Shown: positions 48,382 through 60,397, numbered from the stretch's first letter. The stretch: 64,000 nucleotides of DNA from Methylibium sp. NZG (GCA_001263235.1 LGRD01000024.1:124001-188000), one strand, 5' to 3'. Numbers and translations are program-made. Notes: generated by a model not told the origin, from the letters alone.

Positions 48382-51300
48382 TCACTTCGCCAGTCCTGCG
48401 TCGGTGGCCGGCAACGGCGGTGTGCGGCTGCCTAAGCGCCGCTTGGCCCACGCGGCCAGGTCGTCGAGGTAGCAATAGACCACCGGCACCACCACCAGCG
48501 TCAGCAGCGACGAGGTGATGACGCCGCCGATCACCGCCTGCCCCATCGGCGCGCGTTGCTCCGAGCCTTCGGTCAGTGCGAAGGCCAGCGGCACCATGCC
48601 GAAGATCATCGCCAGCGTCGTCATCAGGATCGGGCGCAGGCGCACGTGGGCGGCGTGTAGGAGCGCTTCGGTGCGCTCCATGCCGTCGTCCCTTGATCGG
48701 ATGGCGAAATCCACCAGCAGAATCGCGTTCTTCGTCACCAGCCCCATCAGCATCACGATGCCGATGACCGAGAACATGTTCAGCGTCGAGCGGAACATCA
48801 GCAGCGCCAGCACCACGCCGATGAGCGTGAGCGGCAGCGAGCTCATCAGCGCCAGCGGCTGCAGAAAGCTCTTGAACTGGCTCGCCAGGATCATGTAGAT
48901 GAACACGATCGCCAGCGCCAGCGCACCCACCGCGTAGCTGAAAGACTCGTTCATGTTCTTCGTCGAGCCGCCGAAGCTGTAGCGGTAGCCGGGCGGCCAG
49001 GGCGTGGCGTCGAGCACCTTGCGGATGTCGGCCGAGACCTCGCCCGAGCTGCGACCGAGCGCGTTCGCGTCGATGTTGATCTCGCGGTTCAGGTCGCGGC
49101 GGTTGATCTGGTTCGGGCCGGTGGAGGGCGTCACGTCGGCCACCTGTGACAGGCGCACCACCCGCGTGGAGCCATCGCTCGCATTCGCCACGTTGATCGG
49201 GATGCGCTGCAGATCGGCGATGGAGTCGCGGCTGTCGGGCGAGATGCGTACGTTCACGTCGTAGTTCTCGCCGTCGGGTGCGCGCCAGTTGCCCACCAGC
49301 GTGCCGGCCACCAGGGTGCGCAGCGTGCCGGCGAGCGCGTTCACGTTCAGCCCCACATCGGCCGCGGCATCGCGCCGCACGTTGATCGCAACCGTCGGTT
49401 TGTCGGGCTTGAGCGTGCTGTCGAGGTCGACCAGGCCGGGGATCTCGCGCAGTTTGGCCGTGATGCCCTTGGACAGCCGCTCCAGTTCGGCCAGGTCGGT
49501 GCCCTGGATCGAAAACTGAAGGCTCTTGCCACCGCCCAGGTCGGTTTGCCCGATGTTGGTGACGGTGATGCCCGGAATGCGCGCCAGTTGCTCGCGCAAG
49601 GGCGGCGTCATGTCGGCCACGCTGCGGTGCCGGTCCTTGCGGTCGACCAGCCGAACGTAAATCGCCCCGTAGATCTTGCCGGCCGCAAAGCCGCTGTTGA
49701 TGGTGGTGACGGTGTACTTGACCTCGGGCATCGCGCGCAGCGTCGCGTCGATCTGCTTGGCGCGGGCCTCGGTCACTTCGAGCGACGAGCCGACCGGCGT
49801 GTAGAAATTGATCTGCGTTTCCGAGAAGTCGGCCTTCGGCACGAACTCTGCGCCCAGGATCGGGATGATGAAGAAGCTGCCCGCGAAGGTTGCGATCGCC
49901 ACCGCCAGCGTCGCCAGCTTGTGCTTGAGCGACCAGCCGAGGATGGACTGGTAGGCGCGACCGAGCCACTGCGTGAAGTCGTCGAAGTAGCCCGTCACGC
50001 GGCCGATCGTCTTGTCGTACAGCGCGACGGGTGGGCCCGGGCGCCGGCCGTGCGCTTGCGGGTCGTGCCAGACGCTGGAGAGCATCGGGTCGAGCGTGAA
50101 GCTGACGAACATCGAGATCAGCACCGCCGCGACGATGGTCAGCCCGAACTCGTGGAAGAACTTGCCGACGATGCCGCCCATGAAGCCGATCGGTAGGAAC
50201 ACCGCGACGATCGACAGCGTGGTGGCCAGCACCGCGAGGCCAATCTCGCTGGTGCCGTCGAGCGCGGCCTGCCGCGCGGACTTGCCCATCTGCACATGCC
50301 GCACGATGTTCTCGCGCACGACGATCGCATCGTCGATCAACAGGCCCACGCACAGACTCAGCGCCATCATCGTGATGGTGTTGATCGTGAAGCCGAAGAC
50401 GTACATGAACAAGAAGGTGCCGATCAGCGCGATCGGCAGCGTCAGGCCGGTGATGACGGTGGAGCGCCACGAATTGAGGAACAGGAACACGATCAGCACC
50501 GTGAGCGCCGCGCCTTCGATCAGCGTGCGCTTGACGTTGGCCACCGAGATGCGGATGGCGCGCGAGTTGTCGCGGTTGACCTCGACCTTCACGCCCGGCG
50601 GCGTGACGGCCGCCGCGTCGGCGAGCGCCTTGTTCAGCCCGTCGACCACCTCGATGGTGTTTTCGCCCTGCGACTTCTGCACCGACAGCAGCACCGTGCG
50701 CTGGCCGTTGTAGAGCGCGAGCGACTCGACTTCCTGCGGGCCATCGACCACGTCGGCCACCTGCCACAGCTTGACCGCAGTACCGGCCTTGCGGGCGACG
50801 ACGATTTCTCGAAAGTCTTCCGGCCGCTGCAGCCGCGCATTGATCTGCACCACGCGCTCCTGCTCGCGCGAGCGGATCGCGCCCATGGGCAGCTCCTGGT
50901 TTTCGCTGCGCACGGCGGCGACGACCTGATCGACGGTGACGCCCAACGCCTCCAGCGCCGCCGGACGGATGTAGAGGTTGACCTGGCGCGACACACCGCC
51001 CACCACCGCCACCGAGCCCACGCCACGCACGTTCTCGAAGCGCTTTTGCAGCACCTGCGAGGCCCAGGTCGTCAGCTCTTGCGCCGACTTCTTTCCATCG
51101 GTGGACAGGATCGCCACGTTGTAGATCGGCTGGCTCGCCGGGTCGAAGCGCGAGACGCGCGGCTCCTTGACCTCATCGCGCAACAGCGGCCGCACGAGCG
51201 ACACTTTCTCGCGCACGTCCTCGGCCGCCTTGCGGCCATCGACGTCGAGGTTGAACTCGACGATCACGACCGACGAGCCTTCGTACGAGCGCGAATACAG

Positions 51301-51537
51301 CGAGCTGATGCCCGCGACGGTGTTGACCGCAGCCTCGACCTTCTTGGTGACCTCGCTCTCGACGATCTCGGGTGAGGCGCCGGGGTAGTCCATGGCCACC
51401 ACGACGGTCGGGAAGTCGATGTTCGGGAACTGGTCCACCGACAGGCGCTGGTAGCTGAAGACGCCGAGCACCACGAAGGCCAGCATGACCATCGTGGCCA
51501 TCACCGGGTTGGCGATCGAGACGCGGGTGAACCACAT
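48382..51537 (-). CDS. RND efflux pump inner-membrane subunit (AcrB/MdtB type)
   Basis: This 1051-residue protein is a proton-driven multidrug exporter of the hydrophobe/amphiphile RND class. It has the N-terminal membrane helix after MWFTRVSIANPVMA and large periplasmic pore domains. The TM4 proton-relay pair Asp-Asp lies in CVGLLIDDAIVVREN, followed by a second repeat with GLVTKNAILLVDF. Twelve membrane helices are expected. It lies 39 bp after the adaptor gene. Substrates cannot be predicted from the sequence. Confidence 0.95.
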   Translation of the reverse strand: MWFTRVSIANPVMATMVMLAFVVLGVFSYQRLSVDQFPNIDFPTVVVAMDYPGASPEIVESEVTKKVEAAVNTVAGISSLYSRSYEGSSVVIVEFNLDVDGRKAAEDVREKVSLVRPLLRDEVKEPRVSRFDPASQPIYNVAILSTDGKKSAQELTTWASQVLQKRFENVRGVGSVAVVGGVSRQVNLYIRPAALEALGVTVDQVVAAVRSENQELPMGAIRSREQERVVQINARLQRPEDFREIVVARKAGTAVKLWQVADVVDGPQEVESLALYNGQRTVLLSVQKSQGENTIEVVDGLNKALADAAAVTPPGVKVEVNRDNSRAIRISVANVKRTLIEGAALTVLIVFLFLNSWRSTVITGLTLPIALIGTFLFMYVFGFTINTITMMALSLCVGLLIDDAIVVRENIVRHVQMGKSARQAALDGTSEIGLAVLATTLSIVAVFLPIGFMGGIVGKFFHEFGLTIVAAVLISMFVSFTLDPMLSSVWHDPQAHGRRPGPPVALYDKTIGRVTGYFDDFTQWLGRAYQSILGWSLKHKLATLAVAIATFAGSFFIIPILGAEFVPKADFSETQINFYTPVGSSLEVTEARAKQIDATLRAMPEVKYTVTTINSGFAAGKIYGAIYVRLVDRKDRHRSVADMTPPLREQLARIPGITVTNIGQTDLGGGKSLQFSIQGTDLAELERLSKGITAKLREIPGLVDLDSTLKPDKPTVAINVRRDAAADVGLNVNALAGTLRTLVAGTLVGNWRAPDGENYDVNVRISPDSRDSIADLQRIPINVANASDGSTRVVRLSQVADVTPSTGPNQINRRDLNREINIDANALGRSSGEVSADIRKVLDATPWPPGYRYSFGGSTKNMNESFSYAVGALALAIVFIYMILASQFKSFLQPLALMSSLPLTLIGVVLALLMFRSTLNMFSVIGIVMLMGLVTKNAILLVDFAIRSRDDGMERTEALLHAAHVRLRPILMTTLAMIFGMVPLAFALTEGSEQRAPMGQAVIGGVITSSLLTLVVVPVVYCYLDDLAAWAKRRLGSRTPPLPATDAGLAK

Positions 51538-51576
51538 GGTGGGGCGGGCGCTTGCGGGTGGGTGAGCGTGCGACGG

Positions 51577-52821
51577 TCAGCGCGCTGCGGACGAAGCCGA
51601 GGCCAGGGCAGCTGCTGGGGATTTGGCGGTCGTGGCAGGCGGGGCGGGCGTGGTGGACGTGGTGGACGTGGTAACCGTGGCAGGCGCGATCGACGCAGCA
51701 ACCGGCGCCGCGAGCACCCGCACCGGCGTGCCATCGCGCACCAGCCCGGCGCTGCCGGCGAGCACCCGCGCGCCATCGCTCAATCCCGCGGTGATCTCGA
51801 CCCAGGGCTGGCCGCCCACGTCACCCCGCTGGCCGAGCTGAACGCTGCGCAACTGCGCCTTGTCGTCCAGCACCTGAAGCACGTAAGGCAGCGCCTGGTC
51901 GGTGCGCACGGCGGTGAGCGGCACGGCCAGCACCTGTTTGGCGCTGGTTGCAATGCGGCCCTTGGCGAACAGGCCCTGGCGCAGTGCGGCGTTCGGCTCG
52001 ACAGCCAGGTACACCAGCACCGAGCGGCTGCCCACCTGCGCGCTCGGGTTGATGCGCGCGACCTGGGCCGAAACCGGCTGCGGCAGGCCGTCGACCCGCA
52101 GCGTGGCCGGGCGGCCGACCTCCAGCGCCACCACGTCTTCGGGTGCGATCGCGGCTTCGAGTTCGAGCTTCGACAGATCGACCACTTCGATCAGCCGCGC
52201 ATCGACCGACACCCGCTCGCCCACCTGCACGAGGCGCTGAGACACCAGCCCAGCCAGCGGCGACACCAGCGTCGAGTCGCCACGCGCCTTGCGGGCCAGC
52301 TCGACGGCAGCCAGCGCGGCCTGCAGGTTGGCTTGTGCTGCAGCGTCGTTCGACACCGAGGTCTCCAGCCCGGTCGGCGAGATGAAGCCTTGCGCCACCA
52401 GCGCGCGGTTGTTCTCAAGTGCACGCTTGGCGATGTCGGCCTGCGCCCGCGTGGACGAGGCGGTCTGCTCGGCCTGGCGCAGCCGCCAGTCGAGCTCGGT
52501 CGTGTCGATCTGGCCCAGCACCTGGCCGCGCTTGACGGTGTCGCCTTCGCGCACCGTCAGCGACTTCAGCTCGCCCGCCACCTTGGCCCTGAGCGTGGCG
52601 CTGTTGACCGCCTTCAACCCGCCCGACACGTCCAGCGTGCGCGTGAGCTCGATCTGGCGCGCGGTCACCATGTCGGAGGGCGCGAGGTCCAGCGCCACGA
52701 CGGCCTTCTGCGCCGCCAACGGCGTCTGTTCGGCCTTGCGCGCCTGCAGCGCCCGAGCGATGAACGCGCCGAGCACCGCCACCGCGACGACCGGGATCAG
52801 CCACTTCAACCAAGGCTTCAT
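51577..52821 (-). CDS. RND periplasmic adaptor (membrane fusion protein)
   Basis: The 414-residue HlyD/AcrA-type adaptor links the RND pump to the TolC channel. It has one N-terminal anchor helix (about residues 5-23) with no lipobox. The barrel-sandwich lipoyl motif is SGGLKAVNSATLRAKVAGELKSLTVREGDTVKRGQVLGQID, and an alpha-helical hairpin and a beta-barrel region follow. The C-terminal 40 residues are Thr/Ala/Pro-rich and encoded by short DNA repeats (GTGGACGTG). The start overlaps the tetR stop (ATGA), and the pump gene follows. Confidence 0.93.
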   Translation of the reverse strand: MKPWLKWLIPVVAVAVLGAFIARALQARKAEQTPLAAQKAVVALDLAPSDMVTARQIELTRTLDVSGGLKAVNSATLRAKVAGELKSLTVREGDTVKRGQVLGQIDTTELDWRLRQAEQTASSTRAQADIAKRALENNRALVAQGFISPTGLETSVSNDAAAQANLQAALAAVELARKARGDSTLVSPLAGLVSQRLVQVGERVSVDARLIEVVDLSKLELEAAIAPEDVVALEVGRPATLRVDGLPQPVSAQVARINPSAQVGSRSVLVYLAVEPNAALRQGLFAKGRIATSAKQVLAVPLTAVRTDQALPYVLQVLDDKAQLRSVQLGQRGDVGGQPWVEITAGLSDGARVLAGSAGLVRDGTPVRVLAAPVAASIAPATVTTSTTSTTPAPPATTAKSPAAALASASSAAR

Positions 52822-53603
52822 GAGCGAGCTTTCCCTTTTGTCTTCTTGTCGGTCACGCGGCCCGTGGCGCCAGGCGACTTGACCCCAGGCGCTTTCACGC
52901 TGGCGCGCGCGCTCGGCGCGGCGGCTTTGCGCGGCGCCTCCAGCCCACGCAACACCAGGTCGATGAGGGTCGCGATGAACACCTTCGGCTCGATAGAGTG
53001 CCCCACGCCACAGGCGCCGATCGAGTGCTTGTGCATCACCAGAAAGAGCATCGGGGCCATCAGCGCGTGCACGACCTCGGGCACGTCCACGGCGCGGAAC
53101 TCGCCTCGGTCAATGCCACGCTGGACCAGTTGCGAGACCATGCGCTCGGCCGGGTGCACCACCTCGTCGACATAGAACTGCGCGATTTCGGGGAAGTTGC
53201 GCACCTCCGACATCATCAGCTTCATGATGCCGGAGGCGCGTGTCTCGCCGATGCGCTCCCACCACAGGCCGAACACCAGCGTCAGGAGCTCGGACGTGCT
53301 GCCTTCGAAGTCGCGCACTATCGTCACGCCCTCGGCGATCTGGTTCACCATGTTGTGGCGGATCACCTCTTTGAGCAGCTCTTCCTTGCTGGGGTAGTAG
53401 AGGTACAGCGTGCCCTTGGACACGCCGGCGCGCACCGCCACTTCTTCGGAGCGCGTGGCCGCAAAGCCCTTTTCAACGAACAGGTCGAGTGCGGCGTCGA
53501 GCAGCTCTTGCGGGCGGGCTTCCTTGCGGCGTTGCCGGTTGGTGGTCGCCTGCGCGGCCAGGAGGGAGGTCGCGCGAGGGGGCGAGAGCGGCGTGATGGG
53601 CAT
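52818..53603 (-). CDS. TetR-family repressor of the RND pump
   Basis: This 261-residue regulator has an N-terminal helix-turn-helix domain (LFVEKGFAATRSEEVAVRAGVSKGTLYLYYPSKEELL) and a ligand-binding C-terminal domain. The first gene of the pump operon, it faces a palindromic operator just upstream of its own start and very likely represses itself and the pump. The last ~40 residues are rich in Lys, Ala, Pro and Arg, an unusual basic tail. The ATG at 53603 is preferred over an adjacent TTG. Confidence 0.93.
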   Translation of the reverse strand: MPITPLSPPRATSLLAAQATTNRQRRKEARPQELLDAALDLFVEKGFAATRSEEVAVRAGVSKGTLYLYYPSKEELLKEVIRHNMVNQIAEGVTIVRDFEGSTSELLTLVFGLWWERIGETRASGIMKLMMSEVRNFPEIAQFYVDEVVHPAERMVSQLVQRGIDRGEFRAVDVPEVVHALMAPMLFLVMHKHSIGACGVGHSIEPKVFIATLIDLVLRGLEAPRKAAAPSARASVKAPGVKSPGATGRVTDKKTKGKARS

Positions 53604-53609
53604 CAAAAA

Positions 53610-53629
53610 TACTGACTGATCGGTCAGTA
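53610..53629 (-). promoter_or_regulatory. TetR operator of the pump operon
   Basis: TACTGACTGATCGGTCAGTA is a near-perfect palindrome (all but one base pair of its arms match), 6 bp before the tetR start codon. AcrR/TetR-type operators with TGAC half-sites look like this. Its place at the ribosome-binding/transcription start region fits autoregulation of tetR-adaptor-pump. Confidence 0.8.
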
Positions 53630-53747
53630 ATGTAGTGGGCTGGGCGCTGGTCGGTCAAGGCACGCATGGGCAAGGATGGGTGAAGTTTCGTGAAGCACAA
53701 TGAAACGGCATTGTCGCCCTCCCGTGTTCGTCAGTGTGTCCGCCAGC

Positions 53748-55139
<1,392 letters not shown>

Positions 55140-55182
55140 TGCCGCCGCCGTATCGCCTCGACTTACAAGGGCTGCTGAAGAC

Positions 55183-55617
55183 ATGACGATCGACTGGAAC
55201 GCATTCACGCCCGGCACTGCGCTGGCCGGCGGGGTGTTGATCGGCATCGCCGCGGCGATGTTCGTGCTGCTCAATGGGCGCATCGCCGGCATCAGCGGCG
55301 TGTTGGGCGGCCTGCTCGTTCCCAGGCGCGGCGACGTGGCCTGGCGCGCTGCGTTCGTGGCCGGCCTGCTGAGCGCGCCGTGGGTGTACGGGCTGGTCGC
55401 CGCAGTGCGCGAACCGCACGTAGCGGCAGAGTACGGCGCGCTCGTCTCGGCCGGCTTGCTGGTGGGCGTCGGCACGCGATATGCCGCGGGTTGCACCAGT
55501 GGACACGGTGTGTGCGGCCTGTCGCGCCTGTCGTTGCGCTCGCTCGTGGCCACGCTGGCGTTCATGGGCGCGGGCTTCGCCACCGTGTTCGTGCTGCGGC
55601 ATGTGTTGCCGGTCTGA
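55183..55617 (+). CDS. YeeE/YedE-family sulfur transport protein, part 1
   Basis: The 144-residue membrane protein has about four hydrophobic segments and the family motif GTRYAAGCTSGHGVCGLSRLSLRSLVAT, whose Cys lines the thiosulfate/sulfur path in YeeE homologues. It corresponds to the N-terminal half of full-length YeeE. The second half is encoded by the next gene 40 bp downstream, so the pair probably forms one transporter of thiosulfate or a related sulfur compound. The preceding sdaA gene links it to serine and possibly cysteine metabolism, which is inference. Confidence 0.85.
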   Translation: MTIDWNAFTPGTALAGGVLIGIAAAMFVLLNGRIAGISGVLGGLLVPRRGDVAWRAAFVAGLLSAPWVYGLVAAVREPHVAAEYGALVSAGLLVGVGTRYAAGCTSGHGVCGLSRLSLRSLVATLAFMGAGFATVFVLRHVLPV

Positions 55618-55657
55618 CCTTGTCGAGTCTTCCCTGTTTCGATCATCGAGCGTCTTC

Positions 55658-56095
55658 ATGAACGTCTTCACCGCACTCCTCGCCGGCCTCGTGTTCGGCT
55701 TCGGGCTCATCGTCTCCGGCATGGCGGCCCCGGCCAAGGTGCTCGGCTTTCTCGACCTGGCCGGCGCGTGGGACCCCTCGCTCGCGTTCGTCATGGTCGG
55801 TGCCATCGGTGTCGGCGTCGTCGCGTTCTTCGTGGCGGGCAAGCGCAGCACCTCGCTGCTTGGTGAACCGATGCGGCTGCCCACCGCGCGCCCCATCGAC
55901 CGCCGGTTGGTGGTCGGCAGCGTGATGTTCGGCGTCGGCTGGGGCGTGGCGGGCTTTTGCCCCGGGCCGGCGCTGGTGGCGCTCGGAATGGGGCAGGGCA
56001 AGGCGCTGGTGTTCGTCGGCGCGATGCTCGCGGGCATGGCGTTGTTCGAGTGGGCCGAGCAGCGGCGTGGTGTGGCCGTGGAAAGCGCCGCCTGA
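55658..56095 (+). CDS. YeeE/YedE-family sulfur transport protein, part 2 (DUF6691-like)
   Basis: This 145-residue membrane protein carries GLVFGFGLIVSGMAAPAKVLGFLDL and the Cys-containing motif GVGWGVAGFCPGPALVALGMG, the counterpart of the motif in the preceding gene. It has about four membrane segments. The ATG at 55658 gives the normal N-terminus; earlier frame upstream is a shadow of part 1. Paired small YeeE genes are common in proteobacteria. Confidence 0.87.
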   Translation: MNVFTALLAGLVFGFGLIVSGMAAPAKVLGFLDLAGAWDPSLAFVMVGAIGVGVVAFFVAGKRSTSLLGEPMRLPTARPIDRRLVVGSVMFGVGWGVAGFCPGPALVALGMGQGKALVFVGAMLAGMALFEWAEQRRGVAVESAA

Positions 56096-56240
56096 GTTCG
56101 CCGAGTTCGACGCGAGTGGAGGCCTCAGCGGCGAGCGTTCAGCGCGTGCATGCGCCGCGCCGCGCACCCCACTCGTAAAGTTCGATGAAGTCGGCCGAGC
56201 GCCTGCCCTCGGACACGAGCGCTGCCTAGAATCGTCGCTC

Positions 56241-58385
56241 ATGAAACACAGAGTCTGGATCGGCGCGCTGGTGCTGGTGGGCATGGTCGGCGCCGCCGCG
56301 TGGTGGATGCAGCGCGACCGCGACGGCGGCGTGAGCTACCGCAGCGCGAAGATCGAACGCGGTTCCATCCAGGCGGCCGTGTCGGCCTCGGGCACCGTCA
56401 CGCCGGTGACGCAGGTGCAGGTCAGCTCGCAGGTGTCGGGGCAGATCAAGGAGCTGTTCGTCGACTTCAACAGCGAGGTCACGCAGGGCCAGTTGATTGC
56501 GCGGCTCGACCCCGAAACCTTCGAGTACCGGCTGCGCCAGTCGAACGCCGACGTCGAGGCCGCGCGCGCCTCGGTGCTGACGGCGCAGGCCAACGTGATG
56601 CAGGCCAACGCACAGGTGGGCAAGGCGCGCGTGGACGTGCAGGAAGCGCGGCGCGACCTCGATCGCAAGCAGGACCTGGTGGCCAAGAACTTCATCTCCA
56701 CCGTCGAGGCCGAGAAGGCGCAGGCGCTCGTCAACACGCTCGCCGAGAGCCTGAAGGCCACTGAAGCGCAGGTGGCCGTGGCGCAGGCGCAGACGCAGAA
56801 CGCGCAGGCGATCGTGAAGCAGCGCGAGGCGCAACTCGCGCAGGCGCGCATCGACCTGGAGCGCACGCAGATCCGCTCGCCGGTCACCGGCATCATCATC
56901 AAGCGCAGCGTGGAAGTGGGGCAGACGGTGGCGGCCAGCCTGCAGGCGCCCGAGCTGTTCGTGATCGCGGCGAACCTGAACGACATGCAGGTGGAGACTG
57001 CGATCGACGAGGCCGACATCTCGCGCGTGCGCAACGCGCAGAAGGTGAGCTTCACGATCGACGCGTTCCCAGGCCGCAATTTCGAGGGCGCGGTCAAGCA
57101 GGTGCGCAAGGCGGCGGTGTCGGCGCAGAACGTGACGACCTACAGCGTCGTCGTCGCATTTGCCAACCCCGGCGCGAGCCTGCTGCCGGGCATGACGGCC
57201 AACGTGCGCATCATCACCGACACGCGCGACAACGTGCTGAAGGTGCCGAACGCGGCGCTGCGGGTGCGCATCGCGGGGGTGGAGCCGGCAGCGGCGGCGG
57301 CGCCGACGTCGCCAGCAGCGCCGGCAACGCCCGCATCTGCGGCCGCGGTGGGTGTGCGCACCGGTGGCATCGACGCTGCCCGCTGGTCGTGGCTGGGCGC
57401 GGCGCAGGCGCAGCCCGCGGGTGCGGCTGGCGCAGGCGGTGGCCCCGGTGCCCTGCGCGAGCGGCTGGTGTCGGGCCTGACGCTGGACGATGCGCAACAG
57501 GCCCAGCTCGACGCCTTGCTTGCCGAACTGCGCCCGCGCTTCATGGCTGCGCGCGAGTTGCCCGAGGACGAGCGCCCGGCCGCGCGCGAGAAGCTCATGA
57601 ACGAACTGCGCGAGCGGCTGGGCAAGGTACTCACACCCGCTCAGCGTGAGCGCTATGCGCAGATGCAGGCCGGCCGTGCGGGTGCTGGCATGGCTGCCGC
57701 CAGGCCGGCGACCGGAGCGGCGGGCGTGGCGTCGCCGTCCAACGCGTCCGGCGGCGCAACAGCCGTCGCTGCTGCAACCGCTGCAACCGCTGCAACCCCA
57801 GCGGCGGCTGCAACCACCGCCACCCCAACGGCTCCCACGCCATCCACACGTGCGCCCGGTGCGACGCCATCACCGGCGGCGGCAGGCCCGGCGGCCACTG
57901 GTTCGGGTGGCCCGCTGCGCGAGTTCCGCGATCGCCTGGTGAGCGACCTGCAACTCACGCCCGCGCAGACCGACAAGGTCGACGCCATGCTCGCCGAGGC
58001 GCGCCCGCGCTTCGGCGAACTGCGCGCGCTGCCGGAAGAAGAGCGCCCCAAGGCGCGCGACCGCATCCTGGCTGACCTGCGCGCGCGGGTGTCCGAGCAG
58101 TTGACCCCCGAGCAGAAGCAGAAGTACCAGCAATTGCTGGCCGAGCTCGGTGGCCGGCAGAGCACGCGCGGCCGCATCTTCCTGCTCGGGGCCGACAACA
58201 AGCCGGCTGCCTACAACGTGCGGCTGGGCATCAGCGACGGCGTGTCGACTGAGCTGATCGTGATGCCCGGAGCGCCAGGCGCAGAGGCGCTGGTCGAAGG
58301 CGCGACGGTCATCACCGGCGTTATCTCCGCGAACGCAGCGCCCGCCCGGCCGGCCGTCACGCCCGGCGGGCCGCGGCCGTTCTGA
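56241..58385 (+). CDS. MacA-like periplasmic adaptor with two inserted LTxxQ (Spy/CpxP-like) modules
   Basis: From the ATG at 56241 the protein is 714 residues, nearly twice the usual MacA length. Residues 5-22 form the membrane anchor. The barrel-sandwich motif SASGTVTPVTQVQVSSQVSGQI, a long helical hairpin (about 100-215) and the beta-barrel up to about residue 340 are MacA/HlyD-like. Then come an Ala/Pro linker and a ~74-residue helical module (about 404-475) with LTLDDAQ and LTPAQ. A second linker rich in Ala/Thr/Pro is followed by a second, clearly homologous module (about 557-630) with LTPAQ and LTPEQ. The last ~75 residues return to the adaptor's membrane-proximal fold (ISDGVSTELIV). 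The ABC and permease genes follow directly. Confidence 0.88.
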   Translation: MKHRVWIGALVLVGMVGAAAWWMQRDRDGGVSYRSAKIERGSIQAAVSASGTVTPVTQVQVSSQVSGQIKELFVDFNSEVTQGQLIARLDPETFEYRLRQSNADVEAARASVLTAQANVMQANAQVGKARVDVQEARRDLDRKQDLVAKNFISTVEAEKAQALVNTLAESLKATEAQVAVAQAQTQNAQAIVKQREAQLAQARIDLERTQIRSPVTGIIIKRSVEVGQTVAASLQAPELFVIAANLNDMQVETAIDEADISRVRNAQKVSFTIDAFPGRNFEGAVKQVRKAAVSAQNVTTYSVVVAFANPGASLLPGMTANVRIITDTRDNVLKVPNAALRVRIAGVEPAAAAAPTSPAAPATPASAAAVGVRTGGIDAARWSWLGAAQAQPAGAAGAGGGPGALRERLVSGLTLDDAQQAQLDALLAELRPRFMAARELPEDERPAAREKLMNELRERLGKVLTPAQRERYAQMQAGRAGAGMAAARPATGAAGVASPSNASGGATAVAAATAATAATPAAAATTATPTAPTPSTRAPGATPSPAAAGPAATGSGGPLREFRDRLVSDLQLTPAQTDKVDAMLAEARPRFGELRALPEEERPKARDRILADLRARVSEQLTPEQKQKYQQLLAELGGRQSTRGRIFLLGADNKPAAYNVRLGISDGVSTELIVMPGAPGAEALVEGATVITGVISANAAPARPAVTPGGPRPF
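57771..57797 (+). repeat. 9-bp tandem repeat in the adaptor linker
   Basis: Three perfect copies of GCTGCAACC encode Ala-Ala-Thr repeats in the linker between the two LTxxQ modules. It is in frame, so copy-number changes alter only linker length. Confidence 0.85.
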
Positions 58386-58430
58386 CCCGCCGCTCCGCCC
58401 CGCCGTTCTGAGCCGCAGCCTCACCGCCCG

Positions 58431-59164
58431 ATGCCGCTGATCCACGCCCACGAACTGGTCAAGACCTACACGATGGGCGAGCAGACCGTGCACGCACTGC
58501 GCGGCGTCTCGCTCTCGATCGAGGCGGGCGAGTTCGTTGCGATCATGGGCGCGTCGGGCTCGGGCAAGAGCACGCTGATGAACATCCTGGGCTGCCTGGA
58601 CCAGCCGACCTCGGGCACCTACCGGCTGGCCGACGAGGCGGTGGAAGGCATGGCTGGCGACCAGCTCGCGTCGATCCGCAACCGGCGCATCGGCTTCGTG
58701 TTCCAGCAATTCAACCTGCTGCCGCGCACCAGCGCGCTCGAGAACGTCGAGCTGCCGATGGTCTATGCCGGCATGAAGCCGGCCGAGCGCCACGCGCGCG
58801 CGCTTGAGAGCCTCGCGCGCGTGGGGCTGGGCGAGCGCGCGGCACACACGCCGGCCGAACTTTCGGGCGGTCAGCAGCAGCGTGTGGCGATCGCGCGTGC
58901 ACTGGTCAACCGGCCGCAATTGATCCTGGCCGACGAGCCCACCGGTGCGCTCGATTCGCAAACGTCTGAGGACATCATGCGGCTGCTGACCGACTTGAAC
59001 GGGCAGGGCATGACCGTGATCATCGTCACCCACGAACACGACGTGGCCGCGTGGGCACGGCGCTGCATCGTGTTCAAGGACGGGCGCTTGATCGAGGACC
59101 GGGTGCAGCAGCCTGGTCAACCGCAGCGGCCGCTGCGGCCGGCCGAGCAGCCCGAGGTCGCGGC

Positions 59165-59168
<4 letters not shown>
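58431..59168 (+). CDS. ABC transporter ATP-binding protein (MacB/LolD type)
   Basis: The 245-residue ATPase has Walker A GASGSGKST near residue 40, Q-loop FVFQQFNLLPRTSALENVELPM and signature LSGGQQQR. Walker B ILADEPTGALD and the switch His in VTHEHDVA follow. This is the type VII exporter subclass (MacB, LolD, FtsE). In E. coli MacB the ATPase and permease are one chain, but here they are separate genes. It lies 45 bp after the adaptor, and its stop overlaps the permease start. Confidence 0.94.

Positions 59169-60397
<1,229 letters not shown>

Noticed and set aside
48356-50767. An 803-codon frame on the same strand as the RND pump, shifted by one base
   Set aside because: The pump frame is intact with all RND motifs, and the shifted frame encodes an Arg/Gly/His-rich sequence.
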